Positions 1 to 5,595 of a DNA stretch of 31,580 nucleotides are shown piece after piece. This DNA is from Fontibacter flavus (lineage in GTDB: Bacteria; Bacteroidota; Bacteroidia; Cytophagales; Cyclobacteriaceae): NCBI RefSeq assembly GCF_042432905.1, contig NZ_JBHLWI010000015.1, forward strand, positions 1-31,580, given 5' to 3'. The notes below the pieces were generated by a model, which was not told the origin of the DNA, did no database searches, and saw only the letters and a program-made list of their open reading frames with translations. The number at the start of each line of letters is the position of its first letter. Positions within the stretch are counted from its first letter, which is position 1. The translations under genes were made by a program, and so were the position numbers.

Positions 1-99
1 CATGAATTAAGTTTGATCACCCCAAACAATGAAGTCATCAAGAAAACAATAATCCTAACCGAAGAACAAAAATCAGTACAAGAAATATTCGGATTTTAA
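1..99 (+). CDS. C-terminal end of a probable transposase (partial)
   Basis: A reading frame is open from the first base and ends with TAA at 97-99, giving 32 residues that finish ...QEIFGF. The frame has no stop and reads like a real protein end, rich in Ile, Lys and Glu. The last part (LTEEQKSVQEIFGF) resembles the C-terminal tails of some IS4/IS1634-like transposases of Bacteroidota, but that is recognition from memory of a very short stretch. Just after it the DNA reads ctgggtgtcccagtgcgg, which could be an element's terminal inverted repeat. It sits where the neighbouring mcrC-like frame loses its sense, so an insertion element disrupting mcrC is the preferred explanation. The 5' part lies outside the window. 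Confidence 0.4.
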   Translation, partial: HELSLITPNNEVIKKTIILTEEQKSVQEIFGF

Positions 100-795
100 T
101 CTGGGTGTCCCAGTGCGGAAGTCAGGTGATTTGCACAAGTCGTATACAAATCTGATTTCACTAAACTCCGAGTGGAATTCGCTTAAAAAATTTTTTCTTG
201 TCGGGTAAACTAGTCTCTGTTCAACTTTAAAACTTTGGTTTGCTTATTTATTCCAATTTACTTGACCACTTGGTTGGGATGATTGAATTTCCTTATTGTC
301 AAATTTTCTCCAGTGTTGTTTAACTAGTTTTTCTAAGGCTGAAATAAATTTTACAGCTTCTAAATACAGCGGGGGTCTAATAGCTCTTTTTGAAGCCAAT
401 GGGAGACTATCTATGAATTCAGGACTAATTTCATCACCGAGTAAGTCCAAAATTTCGACATACTCTTCAAATCGGTTAGTTCCAGTAAACCTAGGGGAAA
501 CAACAAAATCGCCTATCTGCTTCCCTGTATCAGGGGCTCTAAGTGGGATGGTACCAATGAATTCAGAAGTTTTAAAAAAAATAGATGCATCTAGATCCGA
601 TCCTTCGATTTTAGCCTCAATTCCCAAAAAGCTGAATAATTCTGAATTGTATTGGATAAATTTTTGCAAATAAAGACCAATGACCCTTTTATCGGCTCCT
701 TTAAATACCTTTTTCTGTAATTCCTTACCGCTGATAGTTGAAGATCTTTCAGTTAAACAAGGAATTTCATGAAATAAGCCTTGGTCTTTTGTCAT
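73..795 (-). pseudogene. mcrC: McrC-like restriction component, broken (in-frame stop and lost 3' end)
   Basis: The intact part is 183 residues from ATG at 795 to TAA at 244-246. It overlaps the mcrB-like stop by four bases (ATGA), the usual mcrBC arrangement. The sequence has the look of an McrC N-terminal region: ...IGDFVVSPRFTG... at about residue 92 and ...SLPLASKRAIRPPLYLEA... further on. After the stop the same frame continues with sensible protein: Ala-Asn-Gln-Ser-Phe-Lys-Val-Glu, then RLVYPTRKNFLSEF and IRFVYDLCKSPDF, to about position 118, where sense is lost before TGA at 73-75. The likely events are TAT or TAC changed to TAA (K-Y-A read as K-stop-A) and loss of the C-terminal PD-(D/E)XK nuclease domain, probably by insertion of the element at 1-118. 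McrC normally supplies the nuclease to an McrB motor, so this system should not cut DNA as it stands. Identification as McrC rests on context plus general resemblance. Confidence 0.65.
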
Positions 796-2177
796 TCGAA
801 AAGAGGTTGATTGATCCTATCCATAAAATAACTATTGAATTCTTCAATAGCAGAAGTAAGCAACCCTTCTTGTAAATACTCTCTAATCAAAGGGAAAATT
901 TCATACTTGATTCTATTTTCCATTTCCTCATCAGAATCAGCAAGAAAATATCCTTGACCTGGCTGAAGATTCAACTCATTGGATGTAGCATGCCAGTCAA
1001 AAATTTCAGCAATTTTATTGAAGTCATCTTTATAAAAATTTGAATCTGAAATAGCTTTCGGTTTGACAGTATACCATGCAAAACGTCTCCTTAAAGCAAA
1101 ATCAACGACTGCTAAGCTTCTGTCAGCAGTATTCATGGTAGCAATCACATAGAAATTTGAGGGTAGCTGTTTTATTTCTAATTCAGGAGTGATCTGAATA
1201 GATACTTCCGCATTTTTCATTTTATGTTCAAAGAGATAAAAAACTGGACCTAATACATTGGAAAGGTTTGCCCTATTTATTTCATCAATGATAAGAACTA
1301 CTTTTTCATTGGGATTTTCTTTTGAGTACAATACCGCCTCAGCCAGATTACCCATTCTACCTTCATAAGTTAGGTTATCGCTGTTAAGGCTAGGTCTTAT
1401 GCCATAAATGAAATCAGAATATGTGGTTTCAGCATGAAATTGGGTGAAGAAACTCTTTGCCGATGATTTGGTCGCTATTTCTTTGGCAAGTGTGGTCTTG
1501 CCTGTTCCTGGAGGGCCTTGAAGGATTACAAATCTTCTTTCTTTCAATAATTCGAAAATTAACTCTCGGTCATCTTCTGACTTTTCATTTTGAAATGGTT
1601 TTAGGGCTTTAGATATGGCATTTCTGTGATTTTGATTTGAAGCCCATTCTCTCACTTTTGCATAAGCTGCTAAAAAAGCCTTGATTCTTGATTTTCCGCT
1701 TTCGCTAAGAGGGTTATTTATTACTTGACAAACAGGTAATACTTTGGTATAGGTCTTGATCGTTTTTTTTAAATGCTGAAGGTTTGGATTTGAAGTAATG
1801 CTTTTTGGTAATCCGGATTCAATATCACTAAAGTCATTTTTATAATATCCTTCATTATCAATAAGTTGAGAAAATAGTCTTCTCATTCCAGGCTTATTGG
1901 CGAGCTCAAGATCTTTTTTAAAACCGTTAGAGCCGATACCTAAGCAAAGTAACCAAGGCTTTTCTTGGTCAGTAGGGAAGAGTGTGAATGAAAAATCATG
2001 AAATACACCTCTTTCTTCTTCATCTGGATGAAGAAAACCAAAAAAAGCTCCATTATCTTTCAATGCCTCTGATCCAGTGTTGTTTCTATACACATAAGAT
2101 TTTGTGAATTCATTTTCATTATTTGCACCAAATTCAAGTGCCCATTCTTTAATAAGACTTACTACTTCTTCAATCAT
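792..2177 (-). CDS. mcrB: McrB-like AAA+ GTPase/ATPase of a restriction system
   Basis: This 461-residue protein is the motor subunit of an McrBC-type (type IV-like) restriction complex. In the known system McrB rings bind modified DNA, hydrolyse GTP and drive the McrC nuclease. The AAA+ domain fills the C-terminal half: Walker A GPPGTGKTTLAKE near residue 221, Walker B VVLIIDEINRANL near 293 and the sensor-type MNTADRSLAVVDFALRRRF near 345. The NTAD motif is typical of McrB and related MoxR-like GTPases. The first 180 residues should be the specificity domain; they contain a stretch (GVFHDFSFTLFPTDQEKPWL) like MrcB-type N-terminal domains, but the DNA ligand cannot be told. The ATG at 2177 lies 14 bases after the regulator's stop, and the gene overlaps mcrC by four bases, so the three genes form one operon. 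The gene appears intact, although its partner is broken. Confidence 0.88.
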   Translation of the reverse strand: MIEEVVSLIKEWALEFGANNENEFTKSYVYRNNTGSEALKDNGAFFGFLHPDEEERGVFHDFSFTLFPTDQEKPWLLCLGIGSNGFKKDLELANKPGMRRLFSQLIDNEGYYKNDFSDIESGLPKSITSNPNLQHLKKTIKTYTKVLPVCQVINNPLSESGKSRIKAFLAAYAKVREWASNQNHRNAISKALKPFQNEKSEDDRELIFELLKERRFVILQGPPGTGKTTLAKEIATKSSAKSFFTQFHAETTYSDFIYGIRPSLNSDNLTYEGRMGNLAEAVLYSKENPNEKVVLIIDEINRANLSNVLGPVFYLFEHKMKNAEVSIQITPELEIKQLPSNFYVIATMNTADRSLAVVDFALRRRFAWYTVKPKAISDSNFYKDDFNKIAEIFDWHATSNELNLQPGQGYFLADSDEEMENRIKYEIFPLIREYLQEGLLTSAIEEFNSYFMDRINQPLFE

Positions 2178-2191
2178 GTTTTTATAAAAAT

Positions 2192-2398
2192 TTAGAATTC
2201 AAAAAAACTCACCATTGGTTTTTCAAGCGCTTTGGCGATCTTATAGACTGTTTCTATTGAAACATTTCTTTTGCCATTTTCAATATCAGAAATATAGGTT
2301 CGGTCCAGGTCCGCTAATTCAGCGAGCTTTTCTTGAGAAACATTCTGACTTTTTCTAATGGCTTTTACTTTCTCGCCATAAGCTACTTTGATGTCCAT
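2192..2398 (-). CDS. Controller (C) protein, XRE-type helix-turn-helix
   Basis: This 68-residue protein is almost entirely one helix-turn-helix domain: EKVKAIRKSQNVSQEKLAEL, then a recognition helix around LDRTYISDIENGKRNVS, ending ...KPMVSFFEF. Size and sequence match the C proteins of type II restriction-modification systems, which are dimeric, bind a C-box in front of their own gene, and first activate and then repress the C-R transcript so that restriction lags behind modification. The identification is much strengthened by the C-box-like operator at 2421-2444, 23 bases before the ATG. The gene is first in an apparent operon with mcrB and mcrC. A generic XRE regulator is the alternative, but operator and size favour a C protein. 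Confidence 0.85.
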   Translation of the reverse strand: MDIKVAYGEKVKAIRKSQNVSQEKLAELADLDRTYISDIENGKRNVSIETVYKIAKALEKPMVSFFEF

Positions 2399-2420
2399 AT
2401 TGCAATCTGAAAAAATGTGG

Positions 2421-2444
2421 CTTATTGTACCACGGACTATAGTC
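2421..2444 (-). promoter_or_regulatory. C-box operator of the controller protein
   Basis: Read on the minus strand this is GACTATAGTC (2444-2435, a perfect palindrome), then the spacer CGTG (2434-2431), then GTACAATAAG (2430-2421). GACT-N2-AGTC followed by the CGTG spacer and a second 10-base half is the layout of C-boxes in PvuII-like restriction-modification systems. The proximal half here is degenerate, as expected for a lower-affinity site that gives repression only at high C-protein levels. The box begins 23 bases upstream of the controller ATG and 47 bases from the divergent gene start at 2491, so it could serve both directions. Confidence 0.8.
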
Positions 2445-2490
2445 TACAAAAAGCTATTTTGTTGTATATTTGATTTGAAACTTATTCAAT

Positions 2491-3060
2491 ATGAACAAAA
2501 TCATCACCATTACCACAGAATACCTTTCTCCTTCCAGATCAATAGAAATTTTAAACTTGGTAAGGTTCGAGGAAAGCAAACAAGTCTATGTGTACAATTT
2601 TGAAGGAAAGCATTTTAGGATTTTTGAAAGTTTGGTTGACTTGATCCAGTTTTTTGAAATTGGCATGGAACCCCTTGCTTCATTTGATTCAGAAAGTGAT
2701 TTGGAGGAATTTTTGGATCAGATGCCCATCGGAGATAAGAAGAGACCTTTAAATCTAAAATTAAACTACCTATATCGTGACGGAGCGAATTACAAGCAGT
2801 TCGGGTCGGTTGTTTTTGCAAATCCTAATTTTTTGCCACCTCGAAAAGCATCAGAACAGTTAAGAGAGAAATTGATTTCCAATGAGTTTTTTGTTCCGCA
2901 ATATTGGTTCTTACCTAGATTGCAGTATCATCCTTATGACCCTGAGATTGACCATGACTATCATGAATTTGAGCGTTTTGAATGGACGGAAGAGGAAGTA
3001 ACTGACAAAAGAGATTTGAAGGAGTTTTTGGAAGTGATTGAAAAAGGATATGAAATCTGA
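2491..3060 (+). CDS. Uncharacterised protein divergent from the C-protein operon
   Basis: The product is 189 residues with no signal peptide and no membrane segment. I do not recognise a named domain. It is acidic and aromatic, with an N-terminal part (residues 1-75) rich in Phe, Glu and Leu and a C-terminal part with NYKQFGSVVFANPN and a run FVPQYWFLPRLQYHPYDPE followed by DHDYHEFERFEW. My impression is that this second half belongs to a widespread family of small uncharacterised bacterial proteins, but I cannot name it. It starts 92 bases from the divergent controller gene, with a TATATTTG (TAnnTTTG type) element at 2465-2472 and the C-box further upstream, so joint control with the restriction genes is possible. 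No catalytic motif is visible. Gene status is well supported by length and lack of overlap; function is unknown. Confidence 0.75.
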   Translation: MNKIITITTEYLSPSRSIEILNLVRFEESKQVYVYNFEGKHFRIFESLVDLIQFFEIGMEPLASFDSESDLEEFLDQMPIGDKKRPLNLKLNYLYRDGANYKQFGSVVFANPNFLPPRKASEQLREKLISNEFFVPQYWFLPRLQYHPYDPEIDHDYHEFERFEWTEEEVTDKRDLKEFLEVIEKGYEI

Positions 3061-3078
3061 GGTTTATTTCAACTTTAA

Positions 3079-3245
3079 TTTACTTTATACATCTACCACC
3101 CTCTTCACACAACTCCCCAATTCCTTTTTGACCTCAAAATCCCAAAAGCGAAGTACGGTCCAGCCTTTGGATAGGTAGTAGTGGTTGATCTCCCGGTCAC
3201 GCTGCATATTCCTTTCGATTTCCAAAAGTCGCGGTTGGATTTGAT
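3079..3245 (-). pseudogene. Truncated, frameshifted duplicate of the vsr 3' end
   Basis: This stretch repeats the last part of the intact vsr gene (4503-4676) in the same orientation. By eye there are about ten mismatches plus one 7-base deletion (after cctttcgattt near 3220) that breaks the frame. Similarity stops abruptly at ttggatttgat (3245) on one side and just beyond the stop codon on the other. The fragment has no start and cannot make a Vsr protein. Together with the intact copy it forms direct repeats flanking fic, which suggests that fic and one vsr 3' end arrived together or that the segment was duplicated. Confidence 0.85.
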
Positions 3246-3262
3246 AGTGGACACAAAAACCC

Positions 3263-3312
3263 TATATGTCCATTTTTTTTAATAAAATGGACATATGGTT
3301 AAAATATGTCCA
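3263..3312. promoter_or_regulatory. Inverted and repeated ATATGTCCA sites upstream of fic
   Basis: ATATGTCCATTTT at 3264-3276 and AAAATGGACATAT at 3284-3296 form a perfect 13-base inverted repeat with a 7-base spacer. A third copy, ATATGTCCA, follows at 3304-3312. The arrangement, 60-110 bases before the fic start, is what one expects of a multi-site operator for a dimeric DNA-binding protein. The Fic protein has a C-terminal winged-helix-like region, so autoregulation is a reasonable guess. A terminator role is possible because of the T-run in the hairpin, but the additional third copy favours an operator. Confidence 0.6.
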
Positions 3313-3335
3313 CTAATTATGGTTATATTTCAGAC

Positions 3336-3365
3336 ATGTTCAAAAAAAGTATCTTTTCTGAACAT
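3336..3365. promoter_or_regulatory. Second inverted repeat just before the fic start codon
   Basis: ATGTTCA at 3336-3342 and TGAACAT at 3359-3365 are perfect inverted arms. The A-rich and T-rich sequence between them extends the pairing (AAAAG with CTTTT) apart from one mismatch and one bulge. It ends nine bases before the fic ATG at 3375, so it is either an operator overlapping the promoter or a hairpin in a short leader. Its half-site (TGAACAT) differs from the upstream TGGACATAT sites at the third base and may be a weaker variant of the same site. Confidence 0.5.
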
Positions 3366-3374
3366 ATATAAGCT

Positions 3375-4484
3375 ATGGTTTACGACAGAACAAAACCTTT
3401 TAACAGCCTTCCTCTTCTACCTCCTACAGGTATAGAAGAAGATGTCGAAATATTGAAGAAACTTGTCAGTGCTTCTAGAGCATTGGCTTCTGTTGATGGC
3501 AATGTACAAAGGCTACCAAACCCATATATGCTTGTCAATACAATATCCCTCCAAGAGGCAAAGGCATCCTCTGAGATTGAGAATATTTTTACTACCCAGG
3601 ATGAACTGTATAAAGCTGTCTCTGATACTATTCAAGAAGGGCAAGCCAGTCCTTCTACTAAGGAGGTGTTGCGGTACAGGGAATCACTTTGGGAAGGGTA
3701 TAGACGGATTCAGGAAAAAGGAGAAATAGACTTGGATAGCATCTTAGCAATTTTTAGACAGATCAAAAATACCTCAGGGGGAATAAGGCCCCCACATTCA
3801 TTGACAGTAATCAGACGAGGGCAAAGTGAATTTAGGGCAGGAGAAATAATCTATACCCCACCAAGAGGACTTGGTATTGTTGAAAATTTGATGGGTAACC
3901 TTCTGGATTATTTAAATGATATTATAGATCCGGATACTGACCCACTCCTAAAAATGTGTATTTCACATTACCAGTTTGAAGCTATACACCCTTTTCCTGA
4001 TGGGAATGGGCGTTCCGGAAGAATCTTAAACTTATTGTATCTAGTCAAAAAGGAATTACTCAATCAGCCGATATTGTATCTTTCTAAATACATCATCGTC
4101 CATAAAGACGATTATTACCACCACCTTGCTGGGGTTACCCAGGCTGGTAGATGGAAACCGTGGATCCTTTATATGCTGGATGCTGTGGAACAAACGGCTC
4201 AACTTACCAATCAGCTAATAATAAGCATATTGAATCAAATGGAGTCCACACTTAAACATGGAAAAAGAACTATCAAATGGTATAATAAAGAAGTTAATGA
4301 ATTATTGTTCGGGCAACCGTATATGAAAGCAAAGCTCCTTGGAGACCGCCTGAACATATCTTCTAGAACAACATTGAATAAATACTTTAATGAATTACAA
4401 GAAGCTGGAATCTTGGTTCAAATCAAGGATGGCAGAGAGGTGTATTATATCAATACAGATTTGGTTAAAATTCTTGAGGGATAA
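3375..4484 (+). CDS. Fic family protein (AMPylase) with N-terminal inhibitory helix and C-terminal winged-helix region
   Basis: Fic proteins transfer AMP, or another nucleotide part, from a nucleotide to a hydroxyl side chain of a target protein. The 369-residue product carries the full catalytic motif HPFPDGNGRSGR at 205-216, with the catalytic His at 205 and the phosphate-binding Asn and Arg in place. The target-positioning flap around EIIYTPPRG (157-165) is visible. The N-terminal segment SSEIEN (65-70) fits the inhibitory motif (S/T)xxxE(G/N), so this is a class II, self-inhibited Fic. Residues about 295-365 (KAKLLGDRLNISSRTTLNKY, then an LQEAGILVQI wing) look like a winged helix. This architecture is common among solitary Fic proteins in Bacteroidota, and targets are usually unknown. 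It lies between two vsr 3' ends, on the opposite strand to them, behind elaborate inverted repeats, which suggests a mobile self-regulated module. All key residues are present. Confidence 0.92.
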   Translation: MVYDRTKPFNSLPLLPPTGIEEDVEILKKLVSASRALASVDGNVQRLPNPYMLVNTISLQEAKASSEIENIFTTQDELYKAVSDTIQEGQASPSTKEVLRYRESLWEGYRRIQEKGEIDLDSILAIFRQIKNTSGGIRPPHSLTVIRRGQSEFRAGEIIYTPPRGLGIVENLMGNLLDYLNDIIDPDTDPLLKMCISHYQFEAIHPFPDGNGRSGRILNLLYLVKKELLNQPILYLSKYIIVHKDDYYHHLAGVTQAGRWKPWILYMLDAVEQTAQLTNQLIISILNQMESTLKHGKRTIKWYNKEVNELLFGQPYMKAKLLGDRLNISSRTTLNKYFNELQEAGILVQIKDGREVYYINTDLVKILEG

Positions 4485-4499
4485 GGTCGACCCAATTAC

Positions 4500-4988
4500 T
4501 CATTTACTTAATTCATCCACCACCCTTTTCACACAGCTCCCCAATTCCTTCTTCACCTCAAAATCCCAAAAGCGCAACACGGTCCAGCCTTTGGATAGGT
4601 AGTAGTGGTTGATCTCCCGGTCACGCTGCCTATTCCTTTCGATTTTGGGAATCCAAAAGTCCCGGTTGGATTTGATGGCTGATTTCCGGTTTTCCCAATC
4701 ATGCCCATGCCAAAAGGAACCGTCTACAAAAATCACCAGCTTGTATTTTATGAGGCTGATGTCAGGTTTGCCGGGGAGTCTTTGTTTGTTGCTTCTGTAT
4801 CTTACACCTGCATGCCAAAGGGCCTTTCTGAGCAAAAGCTCAGGCTTGGTATTCATGCCCTTGATCTGGGACATGTTGAAAGAGCGTTGGGGGGTAGTAT
4901 AAAAGCCCTCTGCCTCCGAAAATCTGGGCACAGAGATTTTCGGTTCGGGATAGGGTTTGATAAGGGTAGGTTTTGACTTTTTGGGCAT
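4500..4988 (-). CDS. vsr: Very short patch repair endonuclease (Vsr)
   Basis: Vsr nicks DNA 5' of the T in T:G mismatches that arise by deamination of 5-methylcytosine and starts very short patch repair; it usually accompanies a cytosine-C5 methyltransferase. The protein shows MSQIKGMNTKPELLLRKALW, then LPGKPDISL, the core VDGSFWHGHDW, and a C-terminal KGWTVLRFWDFEVKKELGSC, all typical of the family. I choose ATG at 4988 (162 residues, MPKKSKPTL...); the frame can be extended to a TTG at 5015, but the ATG is more likely. The N-terminal 45 residues before the core are longer than in E. coli Vsr. No cytosine methyltransferase is visible in the window, so the gene may be an orphan from a lost system. 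Its last 174 bases are duplicated at 3079-3245. Confidence 0.92.
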   Translation of the reverse strand: MPKKSKPTLIKPYPEPKISVPRFSEAEGFYTTPQRSFNMSQIKGMNTKPELLLRKALWHAGVRYRSNKQRLPGKPDISLIKYKLVIFVDGSFWHGHDWENRKSAIKSNRDFWIPKIERNRQRDREINHYYLSKGWTVLRFWDFEVKKELGSCVKRVVDELSK

Positions 4989-5019
4989 GGCTTTACTGAT
5001 ATGAATATAGCGCAAAAAA

Positions 5020-5038
5020 TCATAATCCTAGATTATGA
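5020..5038. promoter_or_regulatory. Perfect inverted repeat upstream of vsr
   Basis: TCATAATC (5020-5027) and GATTATGA (5031-5038) are perfect inverted arms around CTA. The repeat lies 31 bases in front of the preferred vsr ATG on the minus strand. It could be an operator or overlap the promoter; there is no T-run, so it is not a terminator. A second small inverted repeat, CCCAA/TTGGG, lies at 5046-5058. Confidence 0.35.
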
Positions 5039-5092
5039 GTCCAAGCCCAATACTTGGGTCCAGCCTAAGACGCTAAATTGGGTAAAAATTAA

Positions 5093-5117
5093 AGCCTGAT
5101 ACATCATATATCAGGCT
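5093..5117 (-). terminator. Rho-independent terminator of the copper-binding protein gene
   Basis: AGCCTGATA (5093-5101) and TATCAGGCT (5109-5117) form a perfect 9-base stem with a 7-base loop. On the minus strand the stem is followed by TTTAATTTTT. It starts eight bases after the stop codon of the gene ending at 5125. Confidence 0.8.
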
Positions 5118-5124
5118 CTGTAAT

Positions 5125-5448
5125 TTAGTTATTCAGATAGGCTAGACAGGCTTCTTGACAATTTTTGCATGCTTTGGCACAGGCCTGACAATGATCGTGA
5201 GCATGTTTAGCACATTCCTCAGCACATAGGCCACAGATTTTCGCACAATACTTGATCAGATCATTTACTTCTTTGAAACTCCCTGATAGCACCTTAGCAG
5301 TAGTCAAGCATACAGAACCACAGACATGATCTGTTTGGATACAGTCTTTCATATGGTTCACGTCCTTTTCCTGAAGGCAGGCGTCCGCACAGCGAAAACA
5401 AGCATTGGCACATTCCTGAAGTTTGATAATCAGTTCGTTACGTTTCAT
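5125..5448 (-). CDS. Cysteine-rich four-helix bundle copper-binding protein (DUF326/Csp-like)
   Basis: The 107-residue protein contains 16 cysteines, most in CxxxC or CxxC pairs along predicted helices (QECANACFRCADAC near the start, YCAKICGLCAEEC and HCQACAKACKNCQEAC in the second half), plus several His. This is the pattern of DUF326 proteins and of copper storage proteins (Csp), in which a four-helix bundle is lined inside with Cys thiolates that hold many Cu(I) ions. There is no signal peptide, so it should act in the cytosol like Csp3. It is a single-gene unit with its own promoter (5470-5501) and terminator (5093-5117). No copper regulator or pump is next to it. The family assignment is firm; copper as the physiological ligand is inferred from the family. 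Confidence 0.9.
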   Translation of the reverse strand: MKRNELIIKLQECANACFRCADACLQEKDVNHMKDCIQTDHVCGSVCLTTAKVLSGSFKEVNDLIKYCAKICGLCAEECAKHAHDHCQACAKACKNCQEACLAYLNN

Positions 5449-5469
5449 GGTTAATTTGGTTTGTTGTTA

Positions 5470-5501
5470 CAAATTCATTTAACGCTTTGAAAACGTGCAA
5501 A
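5470..5501 (-). promoter_or_regulatory. Bacteroidota-type promoter of the copper-binding protein gene
   Basis: On the minus strand TTTG (5501-5498) is followed after 20 bases by TGAATTTG (5477-5470), one base off the TAnnTTTG element of the primary sigma factor of Bacteroidota. The spacing fits the known 19-21 bases. Transcription would begin about 15 bases before the ATG at 5448. Confidence 0.6.
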
Positions 5502-5595
5502 TACCATTCCATTGATAGGAAACCTATCTTGGGACTTATGCCCTTCTAACAATTTTTACTTTCAAAGACCAAATTGCCTTTATGGTACAAATGCT

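Noticed and set aside
296..673. 125-residue plus-strand frame opposite the mcrC-like gene
   Set aside because: Antisense shadow of a frame with clear protein-family resemblance and operon overlap.
3263..3296. Hairpin before fic read as a terminator of the upstream gene
   Set aside because: The upstream gene ends 200 bases earlier, the stem is AT-rich with the T-run inside the loop, and a third copy of the half-site follows; an operator fits better.
4989..5015. TTG start extending vsr by nine residues
   Set aside because: An ATG at 4988 in the same frame is more likely, and the added residues have no family resemblance.
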